From Psychromonas marina (GTDB taxonomy: Bacteria > Pseudomonadota > Gammaproteobacteria > Enterobacterales > Psychromonadaceae): 64,000 nucleotides of DNA. Below the pieces are notes generated by a model. That model searched no databases and was not told the origin of the DNA. It saw nothing but the letters and a program-made list of their open reading frames with translations. Below, piece by piece: positions 24,510 to 35,079 of this stretch. Made by a program: the position numbers and the translations under genes. Positions within the stretch are counted from its first letter, which is position 1. Each line of letters begins with the position of its first letter. Location of the stretch: positions 310,001-374,000 of the forward strand of contig NZ_BSPQ01000001.1 of NCBI RefSeq assembly GCF_030161115.1. The letters are read 5' to 3'.

Positions 24510-25307
24510 TTTGTAATCCCTTAATAATGAATTTATTTTTACCTCTATCGGATAATGCTCATAATCACTGCTCATCACCGATAAAGCCGTTCACTTTAAG
24601 ATAACCTTAACAACTATGATGTGCAAAGCAAAAATATCATTGTTTAGATGTATTCCTGATAACTTTGTTACACAACAAATATTATCTAATAAGCAAATAT
24701 TCAGTATTCTTATTGACGATAAAAAGGATAAATAGATTTATTTAAGGTCAATGTTAATGCGCTATCAAGAGGACTATTATCAGTTCTCTTGCACTTAACG
24801 ATTTGTTAGAAAACACGCCCCTCTCCACCCTATACAGTGAAAGACCCCACCCACAAAAAACAACAAAACATCACAGGCAAAAATTTGTGACGCAAAAATA
24901 AAAGAAAATAATTTCTTTTATTTATTTATGAAACGATAAACGTTTTTTACTTCAATTTATCACACAAGGTAAAATGGTTTTACCAGAAAACAACACTAAA
25001 AACCCCTTCAACTACCGAAAATACTCACTTCAACAAAATACAACTGGTATAAGATTAAACCAAACCAACTTCAAAAAGACTAACAACGTGATGCATCGCT
25101 CATTTTTAATCAGTAAAGCCGTAAACGACAAAAACACCAATAAAAATCATATACACAGAGAAATGAATACGTTTAAATGGCGCCGTCAAAATGACACGAC
25201 AGCTTTACTCTTTAGTACGAACGGAATTGAATTAGAGGTGAATACAACTCACAAACACCTCTGAGAAGTAATGAATACTTTAAACGGAGGCAATGTTTAA
25301 GGTATTT
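24510..25307. other. Divergent spacer between the ABC operon and sdaC
   Basis: Nearly 800 bases, AT-rich. It includes AAAGAAA-ATAA-TTTCTTT (about 24902-24919), the hairpin TCACAggcaaaaatttgTGA near 24874, and a 96-codon open frame at 24974-25264 of biased Asn/Lys/Thr composition that I do not believe is coding. Promoters for both sides must lie here, but none is clear enough to call. The sdaC leader may be long. Confidence 0.45.
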
Positions 25308-26615
25308 ATGATGAACGAACAAACAGCAATAACCCCTGAGTTAAATGCAGGCGCTACCAATACTCCCCAAACTGAAAAACTCGATATAAATCGCTGGAAC
25401 AAACAAGATACAACTTGGATGTTAAGCCTCTTTGGTACCGCTGTTGGTGCTGGTATTCTTTTCTTACCGATTAATGCAGGATTAGGTGGTTTTTGGCCTT
25501 TAGTTGTCATGGCACTCGTAGTTGGCCCAATGATCTACTGGGCACATCGTAACCTTTCACGTTTCGTTTTATCTTCAAACAACCCAAATTCCGATATCAC
25601 AGATGTCGTTGAAGAACATTTTGGTACAGGCGCAGGGAAATTAATTACCTTACTTTATTTCTTTGCTATCTACCCGATCGTACTTATCTACGGTGTCAGC
25701 ATCACTAATACTGTCGATAGCTTTATGGTTCACCAATTAGGTATGGAATCTCCTGCACGCTGGTTACTATCAATCATCCTGATTGTGGGTATGATGTCGG
25801 TGATGCTTAGTGGTGAAAAATTAATGCTTAAGATCACTCAGTTCTTAGTATACCCACTCGTATTTATCCTCTTTGGTATGTCTTTATTCCTTATCCCTGA
25901 CTGGAACCTTTCAGCCGTCAGCCAAGTGCCAAGCGCTGTTGATTTCACAACAACACTTTGGTTAACGATCCCAGTACTTGTGTTTTCATTTAACCATTCT
26001 CCTGCTGTAAGTAGCTTTGCAACTAAGCAGCGTGAGCAGTATGGTGACCGCGCAGTTGAAAAGTCAGATGCTATTTTAAAACGTACTTCAGCAATGTTAT
26101 TAGGCTTTGTAATGTTCTTCGTATTTTCTGTTGTACTTAGCCTTACACCAGACATGTTAGCAGACGCTAAAGCTCAAAACTTACCAGTACTTTCTTACCT
26201 TGCAAACGTGCATGGTAGCCCACTTATTGCTTACTTCGGCCCTATTGTTGCTTTTGTTGCGATTATCTCTTCATTCTTTGGACACTACTTAGGTGCACGT
26301 GAGGGTATGAACGGAATCATTCTTAAACAAGCAAAATCAATGGGCAAAGAAATTAGCCTTAAAGCTGTGAATCGTTTCACTATTGGCTTTATGTTCACAA
26401 CACTTTGGTTGGTTTCAGTACTAAACCCCGGCGTATTAGGCATGATTGAAAATCTAGGCGGACCAATTATCGCTACGATTTTATTCTTAATGCCAATGTA
26501 TGCAATCAAGCGTGTACCTGCGATGGCAAAATACCAAGGTACAATTGCTAATATCTTTATCACATGCATGGGTTTTGTCGCTATCTCTGCAATCTTTTTT
26601 AAATTGGCCGTTTAA
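25308..26615 (+). CDS. sdaC: Serine transporter, HAAAP family
   Basis: Proton-coupled serine importer of the inner membrane, 11 helices. Start chosen at 25308, where AAGG lies five bases upstream; the ATG at 25293 sits too close to its GGAGG. Strong match to E. coli Sda[17 protein letters not shown] (near 45), [35 protein letters not shown] (near 230), [15 protein letters not shown], and [18 protein letters not shown]. Serine entering here would be deaminated by the adjacent SdaA. The two genes are about 100 bases apart, with two hairpins between. Confidence 0.95.
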   Translation: MMNEQTAITPELNAGATNTPQTEKLDINRWNKQDTTWMLSLFGTAVGAGILFLPINAGLGGFWPLVVMALVVGPMIYWAHRNLSRFVLSSNNPNSDITDVVEEHFGTGAGKLITLLYFFAIYPIVLIYGVSITNTVDSFMVHQLGMESPARWLLSIILIVGMMSVMLSGEKLMLKITQFLVYPLVFILFGMSLFLIPDWNLSAVSQVPSAVDFTTTLWLTIPVLVFSFNHSPAVSSFATKQREQYGDRAVEKSDAILKRTSAMLLGFVMFFVFSVVLSLTPDMLADAKAQNLPVLSYLANVHGSPLIAYFGPIVAFVAIISSFFGHYLGAREGMNGIILKQAKSMGKEISLKAVNRFTIGFMFTTLWLVSVLNPGVLGMIENLGGPIIATILFLMPMYAIKRVPAMAKYQGTIANIFITCMGFVAISAIFFKLAV

Positions 26616-26652
26616 CGAGTCATTAAACGGGAGAGTGATGATGAACTCTCCC
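26608..26652 (+). other. Two adjacent hairpins between sdaC and sdaA
   Basis: CCGTTTAA / TTAAACGG (26608-26630, including the sdaC stop) and GGGAGAGT / ACTCTCCC (26629-26652). Neither is followed by a U-run, so they look like RNA stabilising or processing structures rather than terminators. Confidence 0.6.
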
Positions 26653-26712
26653 GCTATCCCCCCTATCAACTCACCCCGTTAAAAGTTAGTTGTTATTACA
26701 AGGTAATAAATT

Positions 26713-28080
26713 ATGTACAGCGTCTTCGATATTTTCAAGATTGGTATTGGCCCGTCTAGTTCTCACACATTAGGTCCTATGAAAGCAGCAAAACAATTTA
26801 TTGATGCGCTACAACAGGAAGTAAAACTGACCAATATCACTGCCGTCAGTGTCGATATTCATGGTTCCTTATCATTAACTGGTAAAGGCCATAATACAGA
26901 TTTAGCGATTATTTTAGGCCTTGCAGGGTTTGAGCCTGAGCATGTGGATTTAGATATCATCTCTGATTTTATTAAAGCGGTTGAAACAACCGAAACACTC
27001 GCACTTGATTTAGATAACCATACTATTGCTTTCCCTCGTGGTACAATTAATTTCATTAATGAAGCACTACCATTACATGAAAATGGGTTAGTGCTACATG
27101 CCTTTGTTGACGATAAAGAAATATTCTCACAGACCTATTACTCGACGGGTGGCGGTTTTATTGTAGAAGAGAGTCATTTTTACGATCAACAATCCAGTCA
27201 AGAAAATGTTCCTTATGCATTTAACAGCGCCAAAGAACTCCTTAAGCATTGCAGCGATAACAACATCACTATCAGTTCATTAATGATGAAGAATGAGCTT
27301 ACACGCCATAATAAAGCACATATTGATGAACGTTTTGAAAAAATATGGAAAACAATGGTGGAAGGTATTGAGCGTGGTTGTGCAACAGATGGGCTTTTAG
27401 CAGGTCCGTTACGCGTCCCTCGCCGTGCTCCAGCACTAAACAGACAGCTTGCCATTAATAACAATATGCTCGCAGATCCCATGATATTGATTGATTGGGT
27501 AAACATGTTTGCGCTGGCCGTTAGCGAAGAAAATGCCGCCGGTGGACGTGTTGTTACCGCGCCAACCAATGGTGCAGCAGGTATTATCCCAGCAGTACTT
27601 GCATACTATGATAAATTCGTAGCAAAAGTAGAAGCCGACCAATATAGTCGCTTCTTTTTAACTGCCTCTGCGGTAGGTGGACTGTTTAAGGGCAATGCCT
27701 CTATATCAGGTGCAGAAGTAGGTTGTCAGGGTGAAATAGGTGTTTCATGTTCAATGGCAGCTGCTGGCTTAACTGAAATTATGGGCGGGACACCGGACCA
27801 AGTTACAGAAGCAGCAGAAATTGCAATGGAGCATCACCTTGGATTAACCTGCGACCCTGTAGCAGGACAAGTGCAAGTACCTTGTATTGAACGTAATGCT
27901 ATTTCTGCAATGAAAGCGATTAATGCTTCACGTATGGCAATGCGTCGACAATCTGTATCTTGTGTTTCACTCGATAAAGTGATTGAAACGATGTATGAAA
28001 CTGGCAAAGATATGAACGCAAAATACCGCGAAACATCACAAGGTGGATTGGCAATAAAGATTGCTTATACTTGCACTTAG
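26713..28080 (+). CDS. sdaA: L-serine ammonia-lyase, [4Fe-4S] type
   Basis: Deaminates L-serine to pyruvate and ammonia using an oxygen-labile iron-sulfur cluster; cytoplasmic. 455 residues, a single-chain enzyme: the N-terminal beta domain begins MYSVFDIFKIGIGPSSSHTLG, and the alpha domain holds APTNGAAGIIPA, GCQGEIGVSCSMAAAG and CDPVAGQVQVPC, which supply the cluster cysteines and active site (near 340-395). AAGGTAATAAATT before the ATG gives a ribosome site. With sdaC it forms a serine catabolic unit that feeds pyruvate; a strong terminator closes it. Confidence 0.97.
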   Translation: MYSVFDIFKIGIGPSSSHTLGPMKAAKQFIDALQQEVKLTNITAVSVDIHGSLSLTGKGHNTDLAIILGLAGFEPEHVDLDIISDFIKAVETTETLALDLDNHTIAFPRGTINFINEALPLHENGLVLHAFVDDKEIFSQTYYSTGGGFIVEESHFYDQQSSQENVPYAFNSAKELLKHCSDNNITISSLMMKNELTRHNKAHIDERFEKIWKTMVEGIERGCATDGLLAGPLRVPRRAPALNRQLAINNNMLADPMILIDWVNMFALAVSEENAAGGRVVTAPTNGAAGIIPAVLAYYDKFVAKVEADQYSRFFLTASAVGGLFKGNASISGAEVGCQGEIGVSCSMAAAGLTEIMGGTPDQVTEAAEIAMEHHLGLTCDPVAGQVQVPCIERNAISAMKAINASRMAMRRQSVSCVSLDKVIETMYETGKDMNAKYRETSQGGLAIKIAYTCT

Positions 28081-28099
28081 AACAGAAATTGAAATGACA

Positions 28100-28137
28100 A
28101 AAAAGCCCGATTAACATCTCGGTTAATCGGGCTTTTT
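28100..28137 (+). terminator. Intrinsic terminator of sdaA
   Basis: AAAAAGCCCGATTAAC, loop ATCTCG and a full complement ending in TTTTT; 16 pairs. It can act in both directions because the A-run gives a U-run on the other strand. Confidence 0.92.
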
Positions 28138-28157
28138 ATTATAGAAACACACCCTAT

Positions 28158-28367
28158 CTAAGCTTCTACTTCTAAACCTATTTGGGTACAACCTTTTTCA
28201 CACTTCACACCGTTTTCACCTTCACTAGAAACACATAGTTGTAACGGTTGCTTACAGGTGGCGCAAAAAACAGTTTGCCCCTTACCAATCTTTTTAATCA
28301 TATTCTTCTGCTCATTAAAAGATTTAGCAGAAGATTTGTTAATAGAAGAGAAATCAAGTTTAGTCAT
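28158..28367 (-). CDS. Small zinc-ribbon-like protein (69 aa)
   Basis: Four cysteines in two knuckles, CATC (residues 35-38) and CEKGC (about 55-59), form a likely zinc ribbon after a basic N-terminal part (MIKKIGKGQ). A further Cys is at CVSS. No named family is recognised; similar small cysteine-paired proteins occur in related marine gammaproteobacteria. The gene is convergent with sdaA and lies downstream of truB on the same strand, about 150 bases away. The ribosome site is weak. It may bind nucleic acid or a metal; no function is claimed. Confidence 0.6.
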   Translation of the reverse strand: MTKLDFSSINKSSAKSFNEQKNMIKKIGKGQTVFCATCKQPLQLCVSSEGENGVKCEKGCTQIGLEVEA

Positions 28368-28514
28368 AATAGAGTCTTAAATTAGCTTTAAAGATATTGG
28401 ATCAATAATGGCTTTTCAGGGCTAGACAAGCATTAAAGCGAAAGCACGGTCCTAGGTTTCCCAAGTAAGTACTTTCAACGCAGAGGCTTGACTAAATAGC
28501 GACAATCTGAAAAA

Positions 28515-29447
28515 TCATAGGTTAACGAGGCGTTTCGGTGCAATAAGACCATCATCATTCATCTGCCCCATACCGATAAAGGTACGTGCATCACCGACGG
28601 TAATACGCACTAGCGTATCATCAGGAGCACCAAATACTTGCACCGGTTGACCATGCAGCATGTAATCACCCATCTCATCACTGATATTAACTTCTGGGTA
28701 GTTTTTTACCGCAGTGTCCATATCAAGCAAAAGTGGATCTAACAAATCATAAGGGCTGATCTCTTGCTCATTAGCTTGATCTATTAATGCGTTTAATTGC
28801 TCAAGCGTTACCATACGATCATAAGGGTAATCAGCAACCTGAGTACGACGCAACATAGAAACATGCGCACCACAGCCAAGTAATTCACCTAAATCGTCAG
28901 TAATAGTACGGATATAAGTACCTTTACTAACATGGATATCTAAATCAACTTCATCACCTTCAAAGCGTAATTGATTGATTTCATAAACAGTGATTGGGCG
29001 AGCAGGACGATCGATGGTGATACCTGCACGCGCATATTTATACAGAGGTTTTCCTTCAAATTTCAATGCTGAATACATTGAAGGAACTTGCATAATATCG
29101 CCACGGAATGTATCTAGCGCCACATCGAGTTGTTCCTGTGTGACAGAAACCGGCTTTTCACAAACCACTTCACCTTGCGAATCACTAGTATCAGTGCGTA
29201 CGCCTAGTTTTGCAGTAACGATATAACGCTTATCTGAATCCAATAAGAACTGTGAAAACTTTGTCGCTTCACCTAAACAGATTGGTAACATGCCCGTTGC
29301 AAGTGGATCAAGCGCACCAGTATGGCCCGCTTTATTTGCAAAAAAGATGCGTTTCACACGTTGCAATGCATGGTTAGAGCTAATATCTGTAGGTTTATCT
29401 AATAAGACAACCCCATTAATGCTACGACCTTTACCACGCCTTGCCAT
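28515..29447 (-). CDS. truB: tRNA pseudouridine(55) synthase
   Basis: Makes pseudouridine-55 in the T-loop of tRNAs. 310 residues: [18 protein letters not shown] at the start, the catalytic aspartate in [15 protein letters not shown] (near 48), KGTYIRT, and a C-terminal PUA domain. Its ATG overlaps the rbfA stop by one base (TAATG). This is the last gene of the rimP-nusA-infB-rbfA-truB operon. In E. coli rpsO and pnp follow, but here they are displaced by 7 and 14 kb, which is worth noting when predicting rpsO regulation. Confidence 0.97.
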   Translation of the reverse strand: MARRGKGRSINGVVLLDKPTDISSNHALQRVKRIFFANKAGHTGALDPLATGMLPICLGEATKFSQFLLDSDKRYIVTAKLGVRTDTSDSQGEVVCEKPVSVTQEQLDVALDTFRGDIMQVPSMYSALKFEGKPLYKYARAGITIDRPARPITVYEINQLRFEGDEVDLDIHVSKGTYIRTITDDLGELLGCGAHVSMLRRTQVADYPYDRMVTLEQLNALIDQANEQEISPYDLLDPLLLDMDTAVKNYPEVNISDEMGDYMLHGQPVQVFGAPDDTLVRITVGDARTFIGMGQMNDDGLIAPKRLVNL

Positions 29448-29872
29448 TATGCTTTTTCCTCTTGCTCGCTTGACTCTTCTTCTTCATCAACACGACCAGA
29501 TTCTACGATCTTCACTTTATCATTTTTAACTGCACCACTAACAAGCTCAGAAATACGTAGACCTTCTGTTAGGGTTTCGTCAAAACAAAAACGTACTTCA
29601 GGCACGATACGTAAACGCATTGCTTTACCTAATAAACGACGAATGTAACCTGCAGCAGAGTTTAAACCCTCTAGAGATTCTTCGTTAGTTTGGTCGCCAA
29701 TTGTTAAGAACGTTACGAATACTTTTGCGTAAGCTAAATCACGTGTGATATCAACACCAGAGATAGTAACCATGCCGATGCGTGGGTCTTTAACTTCTTG
29801 CTGTAAGATGCGTGCAAGTTCTTTTTGAACCTGTTGCGATACACGTGAGGTACGGCTGTAATCATTCGCCAT
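29447..29872 (-). CDS. rbfA: 30S ribosome-binding factor A
   Basis: Late 30S assembly factor needed for growth in the cold. 141 residues with a KH-like fold: [19 protein letters not shown] start, [28 protein letters not shown] core and [14 protein letters not shown] near the end, then an acidic tail ([13 protein letters not shown]) usual in marine relatives. Coupled to truB by a one-base overlap. A strong 12-pair hairpin separates it from infB. Confidence 0.96.
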   Translation of the reverse strand: MANDYSRTSRVSQQVQKELARILQQEVKDPRIGMVTISGVDITRDLAYAKVFVTFLTIGDQTNEESLEGLNSAAGYIRRLLGKAMRLRIVPEVRFCFDETLTEGLRISELVSGAVKNDKVKIVESGRVDEEEESSEQEEKA

Positions 29873-29916
29873 TATTTACTCCTAGATCAATTGCTTGATC
29901 ATTATTCTTTATAAAC

Positions 29917-29945
29917 AACAATGGAGGCACACAGCCTCCATTGTT
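29917..29945 (-). other. Strong hairpin between infB and rbfA
   Basis: AACAATGGAGGC-ACACA-GCCTCCATTGTT, 12 perfect pairs, placed in the 93-base gap after infB. The following minus-strand bases (GTTTATAAAG) make a poor U-run, so an RNA-processing or partial-termination role is more likely than full termination. Confidence 0.65.
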
Positions 29946-29965
29946 CAAATTATGCTGACTTTAAA

Positions 29966-32596
29966 TTAAAGAGTACGTTTAACTTCAATAATTTCAAATA
30001 CTTCGATTTGGTCACCAACACGTACGTCATTGTAGTTCTTAACGCCGATACCACATTCCATACCGTTACGTACTGTTTCTGCGTCATCTTTAAAGCGACG
30101 TAGAGACTCAAGCACACCTTCGTAAATTACGATGTTTTCACGTAATACACGGATAGGGTTGTTACGCTTGATGCTACCTTCAGTTACCATACAACCAGCG
30201 ATTAAGCCAATCTTAGGTGATTTGAAGACTTCACGTACGTCAGCAATACCAGTGATCTCTTGTTTGAACTCAGGTGATAATAAACCACCCATAGCAGAAC
30301 GAACTTCATCGATTAGATCGTAGATGATGCTGTAGTAATGCAGGTCAACCGCTTCGTTATCAATCAATTTACGCGCAGATGCATCAGCACGTACGTTGAA
30401 ACCAATTACGATTGCGCCAGAAGCCGATGCTAAAGATGCATCTGTTTCTGTAATACCACCAACACCACGACCGATAATGTTTACTTTAACTTCATCAGTA
30501 GATAGTTTGTTTAGTGATTCAGTAATCGCTTCAAGTGAACCTTGTACATCAGACTTAAGTACGATGTTAAGTTCAGAAACTTCGCCAGCTTCCATGTTAG
30601 AGAACATGTTATCAAGTTTTGCTTTCTGTTGACGAGCAAGTTTGATATCGCGGAATTTACCTTGACGGTAAAGCGCAACTTCACGAGCTTTTTTCTCATC
30701 TTTAACAACAGACGCTTCATCACCCGCTTGCGGTACACCAGAAAGACCTAATACTTCAACTGGAATCGAAGGACCAGCAGATTCGATTGGCTTACCATTC
30801 TCATCACGCATTGCACGAACGCGTCCGTACTCAAGACCACAAAGAACGATATCGCCTTGCTTCAATTGACCTTGTTGTACAAGGATAGAAGCAACTGGAC
30901 CACGACCTTTATCAAGACGAGATTCGATAACAACACCTGATGCAGGACCTGTTGCTACCGCTTCTAAATCTAACATTTCAGCTTGTAGCAAAATGCTGTC
31001 TAGTAGCGCGTCAACACCGGTACCCACTTTAGCTGAAACGTGTGCGAAGATATTGTCACCGCCCCACTCTTCAGAGATAACGTCATGCTGAGAAAGCTCA
31101 GTTTTAACGCGATCTAAGTCAATACCTTCTTTATCAATTTTGTTTACTGCAACAATTAGCGGAACACCAGCAGCTTTAGCATGCTGAATCGCTTCAATTG
31201 TTTGTGGCATAACACCATCGTCGGCAGCAACAACTAGTACAACGATATCTGTCGCTTTAGCACCACGTGAACGCATTGATGTAAAGGCAGCATGTCCTGG
31301 AGTATCTAGGAATGAAATCATACCTTTATCAGTATCTACATGGTAAGCACCGATATGCTGTGTAATACCACCGGCTTCACCATCTGCAACTTTTGCACGA
31401 CGGATGTAATCTAGTAGTGATGTTTTACCGTGGTCAACGTGACCCATGATAGTAACAACAGGTGCGCGAGATGTTTTATCTCCGCCTTGTTGTGCTTCAG
31501 CCATTACTGATTCTTCTAACTCATTTTCTTTAGTTAGAATAACTTTGTGGCCCATCTCTTCTGCTACTAATGTTGCAGTTTCTTGGTCGATAACTTGGTT
31601 GATAGTCGCCATAGCGCCCATCTTCATCATCTCTTTGATAACTTCAACGGCTTTAACTGCCATTTTATTAGCAAGTTCAGCAACGGTAATTGTTTCACCA
31701 ATTTTAATATCACGTTCAACAGGTGCAGCTGGTTTTTCAAATGCTTGTTGAAGAGCAGAAGGTGTAGCAACACGTGATTTTTTACCACGACGACCACGAC
31801 GACCTTGTGCAGCAGGAACTGGTGCAGGTGCTTTTTTCTTCTTCTTACGACGGCTTGGACCTTCAGCTTTCGTATCAGAAGCATCTTCCGCTGCTTGCGC
31901 TTCTTTAGAAGAAGTCATATGGAAATCTTGAGCCGCTTCTAAACGTTTACGTTCAGCTTCTTCTTTTGCCCAACGTTCTGCATTTTCTTCAGCTAATTTT
32001 TTCGCTACTTCAGTTAACTCTTCAGCTTCTTTTTCAGCTTTTGCAGTTGCTTCTTTATCCGCTTTTTTAAGTAGCGCTTCAGCTTCTTTTTCAGCTTCAA
32101 TTTGTTCTGCTGTCTTTTCAACTTTCACTGTAGATTGCTTCTCTTTATTTGCAGCTGCTGCTTTTTTCGCTTTCTCATCAGCTTCTTTTTTAGCCGCTAA
32201 TTTTTCAGCTTGTGCTTTTTCAGCAATTGCTTTTTGTGCATCTACTTCAGCTTGTAATAAAGCTTGTTCAGCAGCTACTTCTGCTGCTTTTTCTTCATTT
32301 TCAGCTGCAATTTCTGTATCAGTGCGTTTTACGTAAGTACGTTTTTTACGAACTTCAACATTCACAGATTGACCTTTAACGTTTAACGTTGTTTTAGTTT
32401 TACGTTGTAGTGTCATTTTTTTCTTTTGCTCACCACCATGTTGCTTTTGTAGGTAAGTCGTTAGTGTTTCTTTTTCCGCTAAACTTACTTTATCCGATGC
32501 ATTTTTAGTAATACCTGCATCAGCAAATTGTTTAACCAGCGTTTCTGCTGATTTGTTTAGCTCTTTTGCAAGCTCATTTAATAAAATATCTGACAT
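29966..32596 (-). CDS. infB: Translation initiation factor IF-2
   Basis: GTPase that brings fMet-tRNA to the 30S subunit. 876 residues. The N-terminal part opens with the IF2N unit ([20 protein letters not shown]), then a long Ala/Lys/Glu-rich linker with coiled-coil character (about 90-290). The G domain has [12 protein letters not shown] (near 388), DTPGHAAF and NKID; the C-terminal domains end with [17 protein letters not shown]. Nineteen bases after nusA. The basic-acidic linker is rich in repeats at the DNA level and could vary between strains. Confidence 0.98.
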   Translation of the reverse strand: MSDILLNELAKELNKSAETLVKQFADAGITKNASDKVSLAEKETLTTYLQKQHGGEQKKKMTLQRKTKTTLNVKGQSVNVEVRKKRTYVKRTDTEIAAENEEKAAEVAAEQALLQAEVDAQKAIAEKAQAEKLAAKKEADEKAKKAAAANKEKQSTVKVEKTAEQIEAEKEAEALLKKADKEATAKAEKEAEELTEVAKKLAEENAERWAKEEAERKRLEAAQDFHMTSSKEAQAAEDASDTKAEGPSRRKKKKKAPAPVPAAQGRRGRRGKKSRVATPSALQQAFEKPAAPVERDIKIGETITVAELANKMAVKAVEVIKEMMKMGAMATINQVIDQETATLVAEEMGHKVILTKENELEESVMAEAQQGGDKTSRAPVVTIMGHVDHGKTSLLDYIRRAKVADGEAGGITQHIGAYHVDTDKGMISFLDTPGHAAFTSMRSRGAKATDIVVLVVAADDGVMPQTIEAIQHAKAAGVPLIVAVNKIDKEGIDLDRVKTELSQHDVISEEWGGDNIFAHVSAKVGTGVDALLDSILLQAEMLDLEAVATGPASGVVIESRLDKGRGPVASILVQQGQLKQGDIVLCGLEYGRVRAMRDENGKPIESAGPSIPVEVLGLSGVPQAGDEASVVKDEKKAREVALYRQGKFRDIKLARQQKAKLDNMFSNMEAGEVSELNIVLKSDVQGSLEAITESLNKLSTDEVKVNIIGRGVGGITETDASLASASGAIVIGFNVRADASARKLIDNEAVDLHYYSIIYDLIDEVRSAMGGLLSPEFKQEITGIADVREVFKSPKIGLIAGCMVTEGSIKRNNPIRVLRENIVIYEGVLESLRRFKDDAETVRNGMECGIGVKNYNDVRVGDQIEVFEIIEVKRTL

Positions 32597-32615
32597 TATT
32601 TTCTCCTATCTGTGC

Positions 32616-34118
32616 TTATTCAGCATCTTCGCTAAACCAACAGATGTTACGTGCAGCCATAATAAGCTCACCCGCTTTTTCTTCGTTTAATTCTTCAATC
32701 TCAATTAGGTCGTCCACCGCTTGCTCTGCAAGATCTTCAAGTGTGATAACGCCTTTACTTGCAAATACAAATGCAAGATGAGGTTCCAAGCCTTCAAGAG
32801 CAAGTAGATCATCAGCAGGTTTAGCACCTTCTAGATTCTCTTCTACCGCCAACGCTTTTGTTGCTAAAACATCTTTAGCGCGTGTACGTAGCTCTTCAAC
32901 CATATCTTCGTCAAAGCCTTCGATTGCAAGTAGCTCATTAACTGGTACGTAGGCAATCTCTTCTAATGAAGTAAAACCTTCTTCAACTAATACAGCAGCA
33001 AAATCTTCATCAACTTCAAGTGATTCAGTGAATACCGTGATAACAGAATCAGCTTCAGCTTGGTGCTTCGCTTTTAGCTCTGCAACTGTCATTACGTTTA
33101 ATACCCAACCAGTAAGCTCAGATGCTAAACGAATATTTTGACCGTTACGACCAATCGCTTGTGCTAAGTTTTCTTCTTCAACTGCGATATCCATACTGTG
33201 CGTATCTTCATCAACAACAATAGAAGCAACTTCAGCTGGCGACATTGCATTGATTGCAAATTGCGCTGGATTTTCATCCCATAGGATGATGTCAACACGT
33301 TCGCCGCCTAACTCACTAGAGATAGCTTGTACACGTGCGCCACGCATACCAACACAAGCACCAATTGGGTCAATACGTTGGTCGTTTGATTTTACTGCAA
33401 TTTTTGCACGTGAACCAGGATCGCGAGCAGCGCCCATTAGGTCGATCATCTCTTCAGCAATTTCTGGCACTTCCAAACGGAATAGCTCAATCAACATCTC
33501 TGGTTGTGTACGTGTCATAAATAATTGTGCGCCACGTGCTTCTGGACGAACATCAAATAACAAACCACGTAAACGATCACCTGGACGGAAATTTTCACGA
33601 GGTAACATTTCGTCACGGAAGATAACCGCTTCAGCGTTACCACCAAGGTCAAGCAGGATGTTTTCACGATTCATGCGTTTTACCACACCCGTGATTAACT
33701 CACCTTTTTGCTCTGCATATTGCTCAACTACTTGAGCTCGTTCAGCTTCACGTACTTTTTGTACGATTACTTGTTTTGCAGTTTGTGTCGTAATACGGTC
33801 AAACTTAACAGAATCGATTTCATCTTCGATGTACTCACCGATTTGAATCTCTGCGTTATCAAATTCAGCTGCTTCGAACGTCATTTCTGAACATGGGTTT
33901 TCCATATCAGCATCTGGCGCTAGCACTAACCAACGACGGAACGTTTCGAAATCACCCGTTTCACGGTCAATAACAACACGTACTTCAATCTCTTGCTCAT
34001 ATTTCTTTTTTGTTGCAATCGCTAATGCGCTCTCTAGTGCTTCAAAGATTGCTTCACGTGGAAGACCTTTCTCGTTAGATACCGCTTCTACGACTAATAA
34101 AATCTCTTTATTATTCAT
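32616..34118 (-). CDS. nusA: Transcription elongation/termination factor NusA
   Basis: Binds RNA polymerase and nascent RNA to modulate pausing, termination and antitermination. 500 residues: N-terminal polymerase-binding domain ([20 protein letters not shown]), S1 ([20 protein letters not shown]), KH1 and KH2 ([39 protein letters not shown]), and two acidic repeats at the C-terminus that bind alpha-CTD, as in enterobacteria. Follows rimP by 15 bases. Autoregulation through the two leader terminators upstream of rimP is plausible. Confidence 0.98.
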   Translation of the reverse strand: MNNKEILLVVEAVSNEKGLPREAIFEALESALAIATKKKYEQEIEVRVVIDRETGDFETFRRWLVLAPDADMENPCSEMTFEAAEFDNAEIQIGEYIEDEIDSVKFDRITTQTAKQVIVQKVREAERAQVVEQYAEQKGELITGVVKRMNRENILLDLGGNAEAVIFRDEMLPRENFRPGDRLRGLLFDVRPEARGAQLFMTRTQPEMLIELFRLEVPEIAEEMIDLMGAARDPGSRAKIAVKSNDQRIDPIGACVGMRGARVQAISSELGGERVDIILWDENPAQFAINAMSPAEVASIVVDEDTHSMDIAVEEENLAQAIGRNGQNIRLASELTGWVLNVMTVAELKAKHQAEADSVITVFTESLEVDEDFAAVLVEEGFTSLEEIAYVPVNELLAIEGFDEDMVEELRTRAKDVLATKALAVEENLEGAKPADDLLALEGLEPHLAFVFASKGVITLEDLAEQAVDDLIEIEELNEEKAGELIMAARNICWFSEDAE

Positions 34119-34133
34119 CTTTCATCGCCTTAA

Positions 34134-34592
34134 TTAATCAAATTTTGGAACAATATTCGCTTTCTGGATGTTACTCAATGCAAAGCGTTCAAGCGTTCCA
34201 TCAACGTTTACACAAATTATTTCGCCTTCAACACTGTCGATAATGCCTTTCCATTTACGACGGTTTTGAATTGGCATACGTAGTTGTATTTTTACTTCTT
34301 CACCAGCAAATGCAGCATAATGTGCAGCACTAAATAGAGGGCGCTCTAGGCCTGGTGATGAAACCTCTAATGTGTATTCATTAGTGATTGGATCTTCAAC
34401 ATCCATCAGCGCACTGATTTGACGGCTAACAGCAGCACAATCATCAACTAAGATGCCCGCATCTTGGTCAATGTAAACACGTAGTGTTGAGTGACTGCCT
34501 GCACGGATATATTCAATACCCACTAATTCATAACCTAAATCTTCTACACTTGGTGTAAACATTTCAGTTAATCGTTGTTCTAAACTTGCCAA
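34134..34592 (-). CDS. rimP: Ribosome maturation factor RimP
   Basis: 30S assembly factor. 152 residues: [60 protein letters not shown] and a C-terminal SH3-like barrel. First protein gene of the operon. Its leader runs about 225 bases from a good promoter and includes two intrinsic terminators. The initiator tRNA gene metY that precedes rimP in E. coli is absent here. Confidence 0.97.
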   Translation of the reverse strand: MASLEQRLTEMFTPSVEDLGYELVGIEYIRAGSHSTLRVYIDQDAGILVDDCAAVSRQISALMDVEDPITNEYTLEVSSPGLERPLFSAAHYAAFAGEEVKIQLRMPIQNRRKWKGIIDSVEGEIICVNVDGTLERFALSNIQKANIVPKFD

Positions 34593-34633
34593 ATCTATCC
34601 CCTTTTTATACCTAATTATTTAGGTTCAGAAAC

Positions 34634-34652
34634 AAAAAAAGGGCATATAGCC
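34634..34652 (-). terminator. Leader terminator 2 upstream of rimP
   Basis: AGGGC-TATAT-GCCCT followed by eight U residues on the minus strand, about 45 bases before the rimP ATG. Confidence 0.75.
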
Positions 34653-34697
34653 CTAATCTTTTCTTACCTATTTGAGCTTTTCAGATAGGTAAATAAC

Positions 34698-34725
34698 AAA
34701 AAAGCCCCAATAAATTGGAGCTTCA
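34698..34725 (-). terminator. Leader terminator 1 upstream of rimP
   Basis: AAGCTCCAA..TTGGGGCTT with one mismatch (the unpaired T), followed by U6. With terminator 2 it makes a tandem pair after the promoter. Confidence 0.7.
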
Positions 34726-34825
34726 TTCAGTTGCTTGCATAAAACAAGCGAGACCTGGAGTGAAAACCAATGGTCTGAATGGCCAAACTGTTAAATATTT
34801 ATTTACAGTTCGCTTAATGGCGCGA

Positions 34826-34854
34826 ATTATAAACAGATTTTAGTCGCTAAGCAA
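34826..34854 (-). promoter_or_regulatory. Sigma70 promoter of the rimP-nusA-infB operon
   Basis: TTGCTT, a 17-base spacer and a perfect TATAAT on the minus strand, followed by a GC-rich TCGCGCC discriminator of the kind seen at growth-rate-controlled promoters. Confidence 0.75.
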
Positions 34855-34937
34855 TGCTTATTTTTGTAGCACTGCATCACTTCGTAAAGTGCCCACAAGG
34901 AAAATCAGTTGCGTGAAAAAGATGGGAGCATTAGATA

Positions 34938-34973
34938 TAAAAAAACCCAAAGTAACTCAGTTACTTTGGGTTT
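34938..34973 (-). terminator. Terminator of the secG-leuU transcript
   Basis: AAACCCAAAGTAAC, a three-base loop and the full complement (14 pairs), with a U-run. It lies five bases past the tRNA end. Confidence 0.9.
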
Positions 34974-34978
34974 AAAAT

Positions 34979-35063
34979 TGGTGCGGATGGAGAGACTTGA
35001 ACTCTCACGGCCTAAGCCACAGCCCCCTCAAGGCTGCGTGTCTACCAATTCCACCACATCCGC
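34979..35063 (-). tRNA. leuU: tRNA-Leu(GAG)
   Basis: 85 bases with CCA encoded. Acceptor GCGGATG pairs with CATCCGC; D-arm GGAATTGGTAGACAC; anticodon stem CAGCC/GGCTG with loop TTGAGGG, giving GAG; long variable arm as expected for class II tRNAs; T-arm GAGAG-TTCAAGT-CTCTC. The place next to secG equals leuU of E. coli. Co-transcribed with secG, as only 16 bases separate the secG stop from the tRNA and no terminator is between. Confidence 0.95.
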
Positions 35064-35079
35064 ATTTTTTAAAACTTTA

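Larger units (their letters stand above)
34593..34978. other. Leader and spacer between tRNA-Leu and rimP
   Basis: 386 bases that hold, in minus-strand order, the leuU terminator, a strong sigma70 promoter, and two tandem intrinsic terminators with a third hairpin between them (TTACCTAT / ATAGGTAA). No tRNA-fMet gene is present. Confidence 0.75.

Noticed and set aside
24834..24896. Resemblance to a glycine riboswitch before sdaC (CAGGCAAAAA)
   Set aside because: The essential GCCGAAGG and GGAGAG elements in proper order are missing; only a short word matches.
24974..25264. A 96-codon open frame upstream of sdaC
   Set aside because: Composition is dominated by Asn, Lys, Thr and His as expected from random AT-rich DNA; no domain, no conserved pattern, and it would occupy the sdaC leader. 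The AAGGT before its ATG alone is not enough.
34735..34815. Possible initiator tRNA gene before rimP, as in E. coli
   Set aside because: No acceptor or T-arm pattern is present; only promoter-proximal leader sequence and a terminator.
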